Shown: positions 22,895 through 30,848, counted from the stretch's first letter. The stretch is DNA of 32,589 nt from Clavibacter lycopersici (GCF_003576405.1 NZ_QWGT01000005.1:1-32589); one strand, 5' to 3'. Translations and numbers: made by a program. The notes: generated by a model not told the origin, from the letters alone.

Positions 22895-23938
22895 TCAGAC
22901 GCCGTCGTCGATCCCCGCCATGTCGAGCACGAAGCGGTACCGCACGTCGTTGCGACGCAGCCGGTCGATGGCGGTGCCCACCTCGGCCGCGGGCAGCACC
23001 TCCACGTCGGCCGTGATGCCGTGCTCGCCGCAGAAGTCGAGCAGGTCCTGAGTCCCGGGACGCCCGCCGCTGCCCGTGGAGGCGAGCTTCCGTCGCGCGG
23101 TCAGGAGGTCCATCGCCTGCACCGTCAGCTGGCCGAGGTGGCCGAGGACGCAGAGCGTGCCGTCGAGGTCGAGCACCCGGAGGTACGGCGCCAGGTCGTG
23201 CGCGACCGAGACCGTGTCGAGCACGAGGTCGAGGCTCGAGGCGGCGGCCGTCATCGCGGCGGGGTCGGTGGAGGCGACCACGCGGCTCGCGCCCAGGCGC
23301 TCGGCATCCGTCGCCTTCGCCGCGCTGGTCGTGAACACGGTGACCTCGGCGCCGAGCGCGCGGCCGAGACGCACCGCGAGGTGCCCGAGGCCGCCGATCC
23401 CGACCACGCCGAGCCGCGTGCCCGGGCCGACGCGCGCGGCCCGCATCGGCTCCCAGACCGTGATGCCCGCGCACATGAGCGGCGCGACGGCGGCGGGATC
23501 CAGCCACGCAGGACGGCGGTAGACGAAGGACTCGCGGACCACGTACCGTCCGGACCACCCGCCGCGGGTCGTGGAGCCGTCGACCCGGTCGCGGCCGCCG
23601 TAGGTGAGCGTGGGGAACTCGACGCACATGTTCTCGTGGCCGCCCCGGCACATGGCGCAGACGCCGCACGAGTCGACGATGTTGCCGACCGCGACGGGGT
23701 CACCCGGCGCGAAGGCCGTGACTGCGGATCCGACGGCCGCGACCTCCCCGACGAACTCGTGGCCGGGGACGAGCGCGGTGTCCCGGCCCGGCTGATCGAG
23801 GGCGTGCAGGTCGGAGAAGCAGACGCCGCAGTGCGTGACGCGGACGTCGACGTCGTCGGGGCGGAGGTCGCGGCGGTCGATCGGGGTGGGGCGGACGGGC
23901 TGGCCGGAGGACGGTGAGAGGAGGGCTCTGGTGCGCAT
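22895..23938 (-). CDS. Zinc-dependent alcohol dehydrogenase (cinnamyl-alcohol/YahK type)
   Basis: A 347-residue medium-chain dehydrogenase. Catalytic zinc ligands: C37 in THCGVCFSD, H60 and E61 in GHEFVGEV, and the cysteine in MCAGITVW. Structural zinc cysteines are C91, C94, C97 and C105. The nucleotide motif is VGIGGLGHLAVRLG. The HCGVCxSD and APLMCAGITVW patterns match NADP-dependent cinnamyl-alcohol/aldehyde reductases of the YahK group, which reduce a broad range of aldehydes. The ATG at 23938 is 6 bases after the -10-like TAGGAT. It is divergent from a TetR gene, and the two share an 18-bp operator, so aldehyde- or alcohol-responsive repression by that TetR is inferred. Confidence 0.92.
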   Translation of the reverse strand: MRTRALLSPSSGQPVRPTPIDRRDLRPDDVDVRVTHCGVCFSDLHALDQPGRDTALVPGHEFVGEVAAVGSAVTAFAPGDPVAVGNIVDSCGVCAMCRGGHENMCVEFPTLTYGGRDRVDGSTTRGGWSGRYVVRESFVYRRPAWLDPAAVAPLMCAGITVWEPMRAARVGPGTRLGVVGIGGLGHLAVRLGRALGAEVTVFTTSAAKATDAERLGASRVVASTDPAAMTAAASSLDLVLDTVSVAHDLAPYLRVLDLDGTLCVLGHLGQLTVQAMDLLTARRKLASTGSGGRPGTQDLLDFCGEHGITADVEVLPAAEVGTAIDRLRRNDVRYRFVLDMAGIDDGV

Positions 23939-23944
23939 GACTCG

Positions 23945-23976
23945 ATCCTACCTACTGGTTGGTAGCAATGTAAAGT
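23945..23976. promoter_or_regulatory. Divergent promoters and TetR operator
   Basis: The 45-bp gap between the two ATGs holds an 18-bp imperfect palindrome CTACCTACTGGTTGGTAG (23948-23965), matching CTACCNACNNGTNGGTAG on both strands. It overlaps the minus-strand -10 TAGGAT (23950-23945, 6 bases before the dehydrogenase ATG) and lies just above the plus-strand -10 TAAAGT (23971-23976, 7 bases before the tetR ATG). One bound TetR dimer could block both promoters. Confidence 0.75.
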
Positions 23977-23983
23977 GGTCGGC

Positions 23984-24583
23984 ATGACGACCGCCGATCG
24001 CACGCGCCAGCGCATACTCGACGCCGCCACCGAGGAGTTCGCCGCCCGCGGCATCGCCGGCGCCCGTGTCGACCGCATCGCCGCCGCGTCCGGCATGAGC
24101 AAGCCGATGCTCTACGCCCACTTCGGCGCCAAGGACAAGCTGTTCGACGCCGTCTTCGCCGAGCACGTGATCGCGAACGGCGACCGCGTGCCCTTCACCG
24201 CCGACGATCTGCCGGGCTATTCGGCGCGCCTCTACGACGACTACCTCGCGGATCCCGCCCTCGCCCGCCTCGTCATGTGGAAGCGCCTCGAGCGCGACGG
24301 CACCGGCTACCTCTACCCGGGCCTCGAGGAGCACGACGCGGGGCACCTCCGGGACATCGCGTCCGCGCAGGAGGCGGGCGCGATCCGTGCCGACCTCGAC
24401 CCCGACGACGTGTGGACCCTGCTCATCGCGACCGCGGCGAGCTGGGCGCAGATCTCGATCACCACGGTCGCGACGGCCGACGAGCCCGACGAGGTGCACG
24501 CACGACGCCGCGCGGCCCTCGCGGCATCCGTGCGGGACGGACTCTGCGCGGGCCGGCAGGCAGCGCCTACCGTCGGAGGATGA
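23984..24583 (+). CDS. TetR-family repressor
   Basis: A 199-residue regulator. The N-terminal HTH (about 5-52) reads RQRILDAATEEFAARGIAGA then VDRIAAASGMSKPMLYAHFG then AKDKLFDAVF, a textbook TetR DNA-binding domain. The helical ligand-binding domain follows and ends in a short tail. It very likely binds the CTACC/GGTAG palindrome shared with the divergent alcohol dehydrogenase and represses both genes. The ATG at 23984 is 7 bases after TAAAGT; an in-frame GTG at 23975 would lie inside the promoter and was rejected. Its TGA overlaps the GNAT ATG by four bases. Confidence 0.92.
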   Translation: MTTADRTRQRILDAATEEFAARGIAGARVDRIAAASGMSKPMLYAHFGAKDKLFDAVFAEHVIANGDRVPFTADDLPGYSARLYDDYLADPALARLVMWKRLERDGTGYLYPGLEEHDAGHLRDIASAQEAGAIRADLDPDDVWTLLIATAASWAQISITTVATADEPDEVHARRRAALAASVRDGLCAGRQAAPTVGG

Positions 24584-25104
24584 GCGATCCCGCCGAGCCG
24601 CCCGCCGACCGCCCATGCGAGGCGCTCCCCTCGAGCACCGGGAGCCCCGCCGTCACGATCCGGCCCGCCCGCGCCGAGGACATGCGGCGGGTCGCGGAGC
24701 TGCGCTGGCGATGGAGCGTCGAGGAGTCGGGCACGGCACCCGCGACCGACGAGGCCGGCTACGTCGCCGCGACCGCCGCCTTCACCGAGGCACATCCCGA
24801 CACCCACCGGTGCATCGTCGCGGAGGCGGACGGCGAGGTGGTGGGCATGGGCTGGCTCGCCCTCACGGATCGCCCGCCGACGCCGGACGACCTGCACCGG
24901 GTCTCCGGAGACGTCCAGTCGGTCTACGTCGTGCCGTCGCTTCGCGGATCGGGGACGGGCGCGCGGCTCGTCCGGGCGCTGCTCGACGACGCCCGGGCGC
25001 GGGGATGCCGCTACGTCCGCGTGCACTCCAGCGCCCGCGCGATGACCCTCTACGCGCGCGCCGGGTTCTCGGTCGACGACACGTACCGCGTCGTCCGCCT
25101 CTGA
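24580..25104 (+). CDS. GNAT-family N-acetyltransferase
   Basis: A 174-residue acetyltransferase. The GNAT core begins at VTIRPARAEDMRRVAELRWR; the acetyl-CoA site (motif A) is VQSVYVVPSLRGSGTGARLV; the C-terminus ends in ARAMTLYARAGF, the usual motif B. The first 25 residues are an extension without similarity. It transfers an acetyl group to an amine; the substrate is unknown. The ATG overlaps the tetR stop (ATGA). The GGAGG directly abutting the ATG is too close to act as a ribosome binding site, while TACCGT ends 6 bases upstream, so both coupling to tetR and a leaderless start are possible. Confidence 0.9.
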   Translation: MSDPAEPPADRPCEALPSSTGSPAVTIRPARAEDMRRVAELRWRWSVEESGTAPATDEAGYVAATAAFTEAHPDTHRCIVAEADGEVVGMGWLALTDRPPTPDDLHRVSGDVQSVYVVPSLRGSGTGARLVRALLDDARARGCRYVRVHSSARAMTLYARAGFSVDDTYRVVRL

Positions 25105-25120
25105 GGCGCGGGCGCCGGGA

Positions 25121-25549
25121 TCACGTCGAGGCGCGCGCGGTCCGTCGCCGCTCGACCGCGGTCATCACGAGGAACAGCGTCGTCCAGAGCACGAGGCCCG
25201 CGGCGAGGAAGATCCCGACGACCGTGAGGACGCCGCCTGCCGTGTCCACCGGGAACCAGCCGCTGAGGAGGAGCGCCGGGAGGACGGTCACTAGCATGAG
25301 CGCGAAGTGCGTGACGGACTGCCGCGTGAGGCTCCAGCGCTCCACCTGGTAGAGCAGCGAGCCGGCGGCTGTGGCCGCGACGATCACGCCGACCGCGAGG
25401 GTCGAGCGCCCGTCCGCGGTCTGCCCGTCGGCGAGCAGGTACGCGCCGATCGCGGACATGGCGACCAGCGGGATCCCACCGAGGAGCGCGGCGCGGAGGA
25501 GCAGGCGGGGGCCGCGCGTGGCGGCGGCCTCGCCGGTGTCGCGCGTCAT
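25121..25549 (-). CDS. DUF3021-like four-helix membrane protein
   Basis: A 142-residue protein with four predicted membrane helices beginning at about residue 17 (LLLRAALLGGIPLVAMSAIG). The segment LLYQVERWSLTRQSVTHFAL and the following helix ending LSGWF match the pattern I know from DUF3021 proteins, which in other bacteria often stand next to LytTR regulators; none is present here. The ATG at 25549 overlaps the lipoprotein stop as ATGA, so the two are one translationally coupled unit. A longer frame to 25603 is arginine-rich and lies inside the lipoprotein gene. Function is unknown. Confidence 0.75.
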   Translation of the reverse strand: MTRDTGEAAATRGPRLLLRAALLGGIPLVAMSAIGAYLLADGQTADGRSTLAVGVIVAATAAGSLLYQVERWSLTRQSVTHFALMLVTVLPALLLSGWFPVDTAGGVLTVVGIFLAAGLVLWTTLFLVMTAVERRRTARAST

Positions 25550-26049
25550 CCGGCGGCCGGCTCCCGGGGCGGCCCGGCGAGCCACGCGTACTCGGTGCTG
25601 CACGCGTCCGGGATCCCCTCCATGCCGGAGAGGTCGTACGGGGACGTCGGCTCGGAGGACACGCCGCCGCCCAGGCTGACCTCGTCGCCGACCCGGTGCG
25701 ACTCATCGCCGAGGGTGAGGGTCGTCCCGTCCCACCGGGTCGTCGACTCGGGGAGGATCGGCAGCCAGTAGGCGGAGCCGCCGTCGGGCGCGTAGCCCGG
25801 GGTCTCGAGGTAGAGGCATCCGTCGCGTTCGACGAGCGTGCCGGTCATGAGCGCCTCCATGCCGCTGCCGTCGTCGCGGTAGGTGGCGATCCCGGCGGAA
25901 CCGGGTGGGGCCGCGGCGTCGGGGCGGACGGGCTCCGCGCCAGGGCCGGTGGCGCAGCCCGTGAGGACGGCGCCGAGGACCACCGCCGCCGCGAGCGCAG
26001 ACGCGCCGCTCCGAGCTGGTGCTCGTGATGGTGCTGGTGCTGGTCGCAT
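25546..26049 (-). CDS. Small lipoprotein of unknown function
   Basis: A 167-residue secreted lipoprotein. The signal peptide has a hydrophobic core (ASALAAAVVLGAVL) and the lipobox LTGC, with the acylated cysteine at about residue 32. The mature part is mostly beta-strand and turn (LVERDGCLYLETPGYAPDGG, STTRWDGTTLTLGDESHRVG) with two further cysteines that could form a disulfide. No family is recognised. GGGGA lies 3-4 bases before the ATG at 26049. It is the first gene of a two-gene unit with the DUF3021-like membrane protein. Confidence 0.8.
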   Translation of the reverse strand: MRPAPAPSRAPARSGASALAAAVVLGAVLTGCATGPGAEPVRPDAAAPPGSAGIATYRDDGSGMEALMTGTLVERDGCLYLETPGYAPDGGSAYWLPILPESTTRWDGTTLTLGDESHRVGDEVSLGGGVSSEPTSPYDLSGMEGIPDACSTEYAWLAGPPREPAAG

Positions 26050-26160
26050 GGGTCCCCGTCGTCCCGCCCAGTCGACCACGCGCACCCGGCACCGCGGAAC
26101 CCCCGGTCCGGGAGGGGCGTCTCGGATCGCCAGGGCCGCGAGGGCCGGGTCGCGCAGCCC

Positions 26161-26346
26161 GTGGCCGGGCTCGTCAGCGGGCGGCAGGCGCCCGCGCAGC
26201 CGGGCACCGAGGTACGCGGCCGCGAGTGCGCGCTCGGCGTCGAGGCGGTCGAGCGGTTCGTCGCGGGCGAGACGACGTGGCGCGTGCACCAGGCGGTCTT
26301 CGGCGTCCTGGCGATGGAGTCCGAGCCGGTGGATCCGCGGCTGTGA
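26161..26346 (+). CDS. Possible small protein or gene remnant
   Basis: The 355-bp stretch 26050-26404 has no clear gene apart from this frame. It is open from 26029, with the only standard start a GTG at 26161, giving 61 residues. In 59 of 61 codons the third base is G or C, against 51 of 61 for the first base, so the plus frame looks genuinely coding rather than a shadow of the minus strand. The sequence ends with VEAVERFVAGETTWRVHQAV and a short tail; no family is recognised. There is no ribosome binding site. It could be a true small gene, or the tail of a decayed gene whose start has been lost. Confidence 0.35.
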   Translation: MAGLVSGRQAPAQPGTEVRGRECALGVEAVERFVAGETTWRVHQAVFGVLAMESEPVDPRL

Positions 26347-26392
26347 GGCCGGCGCGTGTGGACGCTCCGTCCTCCCACGGCCGACTCGCGGC

Positions 26393-26398
26393 TAGCCT
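26393..26398 (+). promoter_or_regulatory. Leaderless-type -10 of the 51-residue membrane protein
   Basis: TAGCCT ends 6 bases before the ATG at 26405. This supports that ATG as a real start despite the lack of a ribosome binding site. Confidence 0.45.
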
Positions 26399-26404
26399 CG
26401 CCGG

Positions 26405-26560
26405 ATGCCCGCCGCCCCCGCCGCCCGATCCGGCGGGGTGCGCGCGGTCACCCGCGCGGGCCACGTCCTCGCGTCGCTCGCGATGGGGATCCTGCTGGCC
26501 GTGCTCACCGTGGGCATGACGCTCGAAGGATCGCTCCGCGACCTCGAAGACCGCGACTAG
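26405..26560 (+). CDS. 51-residue single-helix membrane protein
   Basis: A short ORF with near-uniform G/C third positions. The product has a basic N-terminus (RSGGVRAVTRAGH), one membrane helix at about 21-40 (VLASLAMGILLAVLTVGMTL) and an acidic tail (LRDLEDRD). The TAG stop lies 3 bases from the prpB stop on the other strand. The start is supported by TAGCCT 6 bases upstream. No homologue is recognised; such single-pass proteins often modulate a partner membrane complex, but no partner is evident here. Confidence 0.6.
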   Translation: MPAAPAARSGGVRAVTRAGHVLASLAMGILLAVLTVGMTLEGSLRDLEDRD

Positions 26561-26563
26561 GCA

Positions 26564-27478
26564 TCACGCCCCGCCGCGGTTCCCCTCCAGCGTGAACGTG
26601 AAGACGTCCTCGTCGAACGCGCTGTAGCCCGCGTAGTCGAGCAGCTCGTAGAGGCGGGCGCGGGTCTGCATCTCGGGCACCTTCCCGGCGAGCGTGCCCT
26701 CCTCGACGATCGCGTCGAGGCCGCGCTCGGCGGCGCCCATCGCGAGGCGCAGGAGCGACACCGGGTAGATGACGATGTTGACGCCCACGTCGGCGAGCTG
26801 CTGCGTCGTGAAGAGCTCGCTCTTCCCGAACTCGGTCATGTTGGCCAGGATCGGCACGTCCACCGCGGCGCGCATCGCCTCGAACTCGGCGAGGTCGGCC
26901 ATCGCCTCGGGGAAGATCGCGTCGGCCCCGGCATCCACGAGAGCGCGAGCGCGGTCCACCGCCGCGGCCATGCCGTCGACGCCGCGCACGTCGGTGCGGG
27001 CCATGATCAGCAGGTCCGGGTCGCGGCGGGCGTCGACGGCCGCGCGGATCCGCTTGAGCGCGGTCGACTCGTCGACCACCTGCTTGCCGTCCAGGTGGCC
27101 GCAGCGCTTCGGGTTCACCTGGTCCTCGATGTGGAGGCCGGCGACGCCGGCGTCCTCGAGCATCTGCACCGTGCGGGCGACGTTCATCGGCTCGCCGAAT
27201 CCCGTGTCCGCGTCCACCAGGCACGGCAGGTCGGTGACGCGCGCGATCTGCTGCGAGCGCCCGGCCACCTCGGTGAGGGTGGTGAGGCCGATGTCGGGCA
27301 GGCCGAGATCCGCCGAGAGCACGGCGCCGGAGATGTAGACGCCGTCCATGCCCTTGTCCTGGATCAGGCGGGCCGACAGCGGGTTGAACGCGCCGGGCAG
27401 GCGGAGCAGCTCGCCGGTCGCGAGGCGCTCGCGGAACGCGTGGCGCTTGGCGGCGGAGGTGAGGGTGGAGTGCAGCAT
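26564..27478 (-). CDS. prpB: Methylisocitrate lyase
   Basis: A 304-residue member of the isocitrate lyase/PEP mutase superfamily that cleaves 2-methylisocitrate to pyruvate and succinate in the methylcitrate cycle. The catalytic loop is PKRCGH (C126 within QVNPKRCGHLDGK). The metal-binding aspartates are in LVDADTGFGEP, the EDQ motif is at 118-120, and MARTDVRGVDG, NMTEFGKSE and NIVIYPVSLLRLA are all typical of PrpB. The ATG at 27478 shares its first base with the prpD stop (TGATG), so it is translated by coupling. It is convergent with a small membrane protein. Confidence 0.96.
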   Translation of the reverse strand: MLHSTLTSAAKRHAFRERLATGELLRLPGAFNPLSARLIQDKGMDGVYISGAVLSADLGLPDIGLTTLTEVAGRSQQIARVTDLPCLVDADTGFGEPMNVARTVQMLEDAGVAGLHIEDQVNPKRCGHLDGKQVVDESTALKRIRAAVDARRDPDLLIMARTDVRGVDGMAAAVDRARALVDAGADAIFPEAMADLAEFEAMRAAVDVPILANMTEFGKSELFTTQQLADVGVNIVIYPVSLLRLAMGAAERGLDAIVEEGTLAGKVPEMQTRARLYELLDYAGYSAFDEDVFTFTLEGNRGGA

Positions 27479-29028
27479 CAGAGGAGTCCCTTCGGGGAGC
27501 CGGCGCCGTCGAGCAGGCCGCTTCGTGCGGTGACGGTGAGACCGGCGAGCTCGTCGGCGCCGAGCTCGGGCAGGCGCTCGACGAGCGCGAGGAAGCGGTC
27601 GACCTCGGCATCCTCGAGCACCCCGTCGGCGAGCGTGCGGAGCTTGGCGACGTAGTCGGGGCGCGCGAACGGCCGGGCGCCGAGCGGGTGCGCGTCGGCC
27701 ACGGCGATCTCGTCGACGATGGTCGAGCCGTCCGTCAGCCGGATCTCCACCCGCCCGCCGAACGCCTTCTCGGCCGGGTCCATGGAGTGGTACCTGCGGG
27801 TCCACTCCGGGTCCTCGGTCGTCGTGACGCGGCGCCAGAGGTCCACCGTGTCGGGGCGGCCGGCCCGCTCGGGTGCGTACGAGTCGACGTGGTGCCAGGC
27901 GCCGTCCTGCAGCGCGACCGTGAAGATGTACGGGATCGAGTGGTCGAGCGTCTCGCGGCTGGCGCGCGGGTCGTACTTCTGCGGGTCGTTGGCGCCGGAT
28001 CCGATGACCACGTGCGTGTGGTGCGAGGAGTGGATGATCACGCGGTCGATGGCGTCCGCATCCGCGAGCACCGGGTGCGCGTGGTGCAGGCGGCGGGCGA
28101 GGTCGATCCACGCCTGCGCCTGGTACTCGGCCGAGTGCTCCTTCGTGTACGTGTCGAGGATCGCGCGCTTGGCCTCGCCCGGCGCGGGCAGCGGCACGTC
28201 GTACGAGGCGTCGGGTCCGTCGAGGAGCCACGCGATCACGCCGTCCTCGCCCTCGTAGATGGGGGTCGGGCTGGTCTGGCCGCGCATCGCCCGGTCGATC
28301 GCCTCGACGGCCATCTTCCCGGCGAACGCGGGCGCGTGCGCCTTCCACGTGCTGATGGCGCCCTTCCGCGACTGGCGCGTCGCGGTCGTGGTGTGCAGGG
28401 CCTGGCCGACGCCCTGGAAGACGGTGCCCTCGTCGAGGCCGAGGAGCGTCCCGATTCCGGCGGCGGCCGACGGGCCGAGGTGCGCGACGTGGTCGATCTT
28501 GTGCGCGTGCAGGCTGATCGCCTTCACGAGGTCCACCTGGATCTCGTAGCCGGTCGCGATGCCGCGGATCACGTCGGCGCCCGTGAGCGCGCGCCCGTCG
28601 GGGCGACCGGCCGCGGCGGCGTGCTGCGCGGCGGCGAGGATCGGCGGGATGTTGTCGCCCGGGTGTGAGTACTCGGCGGCGAGGAACGTGTCGTGGTAGT
28701 CGAGCTCGCGCACGGCCACGCCGTTCGCCCACGCCGCCCACTCGGCGCTCACGCGGGTGGCGGGATCCGCGCCCACGACGGTCGCGCCCGCGCCGCCCGT
28801 GGACGGCCCGTGCGCGAGGGCCTGCGCGCGCGCCGCGACGACGGGCGCGCGGGTGAGCGAGGCGGTCGCGACGGCGGCGTTGTCGATGATGCGGTTCACG
28901 ATCATCTCGGTGACGTCGGCGTCGACCTCGACCGGGTCCGCGGCGACGGCGGCGATGCGCCCCGCCAGCTGCTCCTCGGGAGGCAGGGCCTCGTCGCTGC
29001 GGTGGACGCGGACGCGGTGGATCTGCAT
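27478..29028 (-). CDS. prpD: 2-methylcitrate dehydratase
   Basis: A 516-residue MmgE/PrpD-family dehydratase that converts 2-methylcitrate to 2-methylaconitate. Recognisable segments are [60 protein letters not shown] and YSMDP-like motifs near the C-terminus; the length is as expected. The ATG at 29028 has GAGGA 6-7 bases upstream; the GTG at 29040 adds only four residues. prpD and prpB form a coupled pair, and prpC is missing from the position directly after prpB. Propionyl-CoA from odd-chain fat or branched amino acids would be the source of substrate. Confidence 0.96.
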   Translation of the reverse strand: MQIHRVRVHRSDEALPPEEQLAGRIAAVAADPVEVDADVTEMIVNRIIDNAAVATASLTRAPVVAARAQALAHGPSTGGAGATVVGADPATRVSAEWAAWANGVAVRELDYHDTFLAAEYSHPGDNIPPILAAAQHAAAAGRPDGRALTGADVIRGIATGYEIQVDLVKAISLHAHKIDHVAHLGPSAAAGIGTLLGLDEGTVFQGVGQALHTTTATRQSRKGAISTWKAHAPAFAGKMAVEAIDRAMRGQTSPTPIYEGEDGVIAWLLDGPDASYDVPLPAPGEAKRAILDTYTKEHSAEYQAQAWIDLARRLHHAHPVLADADAIDRVIIHSSHHTHVVIGSGANDPQKYDPRASRETLDHSIPYIFTVALQDGAWHHVDSYAPERAGRPDTVDLWRRVTTTEDPEWTRRYHSMDPAEKAFGGRVEIRLTDGSTIVDEIAVADAHPLGARPFARPDYVAKLRTLADGVLEDAEVDRFLALVERLPELGADELAGLTVTARSGLLDGAGSPKGLL

Positions 29029-29093
29029 GCTCTTCCTCACGGTCGGGGCACCGGCGCGGAGGGCTCGTGACCTCGTCCGCGCGGCACCGGTCC

Positions 29094-29124
29094 AGCGTAT
29101 CCACCGGCGGGCCCGTCCTACGCT
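29094..29124. promoter_or_regulatory. Back-to-back TACGCT promoters of prpD and the double-GNAT gene
   Basis: On the minus strand TACGCT (29099-29094) is a -10 candidate about 65 bases before the prpD ATG. On the plus strand TACGCT (29119-29124) ends 5 bases before the GNAT GTG. The two hexamers face away from each other with overlapping upstream regions. No strong -35 or operator palindrome was seen, and the TGAG palindrome of prpC is absent here. Confidence 0.5.
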
Positions 29125-29129
29125 GGGGC

Positions 29130-30038
29130 GTGCTCACCGTCGCCCCGGAGTCCCCGCGCGCCGCCGACGTGCTGCCGCTGCTGCGGCAGGCCGACGACTT
29201 CGCGCTCGCCCTGTACCCGGCCGAGAACTACCACGCGCTCGACGTGACCGACCTGGAGCGGCCCGGCGTGACGTTCCTCGTCGCGCGCGACGACGGCCGC
29301 GCGCTCGGCACCGCGGCGGTCGTCGACGGCGGCGACGGATCCGCGGAGCTGAAGCGCGTCTACGTCACCGATGCCGCGCGCGGCCTCGGCGTGGGGCGCG
29401 CGCTGCTGGTCGCCGCCGAGGAGCGGGCCCGCGCGCTCGGCGCGACGACCATGCGGCTCGAGACCGGCCTGCCGCAGACCGCCGCCATCGCCATGTACGA
29501 GCGCGGCGGCTACCGGCACGTGCCGCGCTTCGGGCCGTACGCCGCGGATCCCACGAGCGTCTGCATGGAGCGCGACCTGCGCGTGGCGCCCGGGCCGATG
29601 CCGCGCTGGATCCTCCGCCCCGCCCTCGCCGACGACGCGACGTGGATGGCCGAGCTCCGCGCCGTCGCGCTCCGACCCGACCTCGAGCGGCTCGGCCGAT
29701 GGGATCCGGTGCGGGTCCACCGCCGCTTCCTCGACGGCTGGGCGCCCGAGCGCACCTCCGTGATCCGCGTCGACGGCCGCGACGCCGGCCTCATCGCCTG
29801 CCGCGAGGAGGCCGACGCGCGCTGGATCGAGCACTTCCACCTGGATCCCGCGGTGCAGGGCCGCGGGATCGGCGGCGAGGTGCTCCGCGATCTGATGCAG
29901 CGCCACGACGACGGCCGCCCGTTCCGCCTCGACGTGCTGCAGGGCAGCGCCGCGCGGCGCCTCTACGAGCGGGCCGGGTTCCGGGTCGAGCGCGAGGACG
30001 CGGTGGACGCGTGGCTGGTGGCGATGCGCGGCAGATGA
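29130..30038 (+). CDS. Protein with two tandem GNAT domains
   Basis: A 302-residue protein made of two complete GNAT folds. In the first (about 1-150) the acetyl-CoA motif is [20 protein letters not shown], ending in [13 protein letters not shown]. In the second (about 160-302) it is [20 protein letters not shown], ending in [15 protein letters not shown]. Tandem GNATs include mycothiol synthase and other two-domain acetyltransferases, but the signature residues needed to call MshD are not obvious, so the substrate is left open. The GTG at 29130, 5 bases after TACGCT, is chosen over an upstream in-frame start that would lie in the prpD promoter. It is convergent with azoR. Confidence 0.85.
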   Translation: MLTVAPESPRAADVLPLLRQADDFALALYPAENYHALDVTDLERPGVTFLVARDDGRALGTAAVVDGGDGSAELKRVYVTDAARGLGVGRALLVAAEERARALGATTMRLETGLPQTAAIAMYERGGYRHVPRFGPYAADPTSVCMERDLRVAPGPMPRWILRPALADDATWMAELRAVALRPDLERLGRWDPVRVHRRFLDGWAPERTSVIRVDGRDAGLIACREEADARWIEHFHLDPAVQGRGIGGEVLRDLMQRHDDGRPFRLDVLQGSAARRLYERAGFRVEREDAVDAWLVAMRGR

Positions 30039-30090
30039 TGCACCTCACGTCATGCGCGCGACCGACATCGAGGAGACGATCCGAGTCGGC

Positions 30091-30744
30091 TCAGGCGGCC
30101 AGGCGCGTGGCGAGGCCGCGTCCGTGCTCCGCGGCGGCCCTCTCGGCGAGGCTCCTGAGCTCGTCGGCGACCTCCGTGAACTGGTCCAACGCCGGGTTGA
30201 CCCCGACGAGGGTGAACTCGCGCGTCACGACCTCCAGGTCGAGCTGCCAGACGTCCTCGAGGATGCGGCGCATCCAGGCGGTCGCGTGGTCCCAGCCCTC
30301 ACGCGGGGTCCCGGCCGCGTAGTTGCCGCCCTGCACGGTGACGAGGACGGCCGGCGTGCCCGCGATGGCGGACGGCTGGCCGGGTGCCATGCGGGGGTCG
30401 GCGAGCACGAGGTCGACGTACGTCTTGAAGTGCTGCGAGACGCCGAAGTTGTAGAGCGGGACGGCGAAGAGCAGGGCGTCGGCCGCCTCGAGCTCGTCGG
30501 TGAGCGTGGCTGCCAGAGCTGCGGCGGCCTGCTGGTCCGGGGTGCGCGCGTCGGCCGGCGTCATGGATCCCGCGACCGCGTCCGACCAGGAGGTCGACGG
30601 GACGGGGTCGGTGCCCAGGTGGCGACGGATGATCTCCGCATCGGGGTGGCCGGTGCGCCACTCGCGCTCGACGATGTCGCCGAGAGCGCGGCTCGTCGAG
30701 CCGTCGATGCGGATGCTGGCGTCGAGACGGAACAGGGTGGTCAT
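30091..30744 (-). CDS. azoR: FMN-dependent NADH-azoreductase / quinone reductase
   Basis: A 217-residue flavodoxin-fold enzyme. The FMN phosphate loop is LDASIRIDGSTSRAL, and the second signature is FAVPLYNFGVSQHFKTYVDL, the diagnostic azoreductase motif, with VTVQGGNYAAGTPREGWDHA lining the flavin. AzoR-type enzymes reduce quinones and azo dyes with NAD(P)H. The ATG has AAGGAG 5 bases upstream. It is divergent from an HxlR regulator with a repeated GTTAC operator between them, an arrangement like the YodB-controlled azoreductase genes of Firmicutes. Confidence 0.92.
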   Translation of the reverse strand: MTTLFRLDASIRIDGSTSRALGDIVEREWRTGHPDAEIIRRHLGTDPVPSTSWSDAVAGSMTPADARTPDQQAAAALAATLTDELEAADALLFAVPLYNFGVSQHFKTYVDLVLADPRMAPGQPSAIAGTPAVLVTVQGGNYAAGTPREGWDHATAWMRRILEDVWQLDLEVVTREFTLVGVNPALDQFTEVADELRSLAERAAAEHGRGLATRLAA

Positions 30745-30766
30745 TCTTCTCCTTCAGAGCGGGTGG

Positions 30767-30836
30767 GTTACGAGGAGTAACTGTGTACGCTGGGCGCCTG
30801 TTACCTCAAGCAGACCCCCGTTACCCCGCAGTGACC
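30767..30836. promoter_or_regulatory. HxlR operator region with repeated GTTAC half-sites
   Basis: GTTAC-GAGGA-GTAAC (30767-30781) is a perfect inverted repeat. Two more half-sites, GTTACC at 30800-30805 and 30820-30825, and a GTGACC at 30831-30836, follow in direct orientation. The plus-strand -10 TACGCT (30786-30791) lies between the inverted repeat and the first direct copy. The region divides azoR from the HxlR gene, so autoregulation and azoR control are likely. Confidence 0.65.
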
Positions 30837-30848
30837 CAAGGAGCACCG

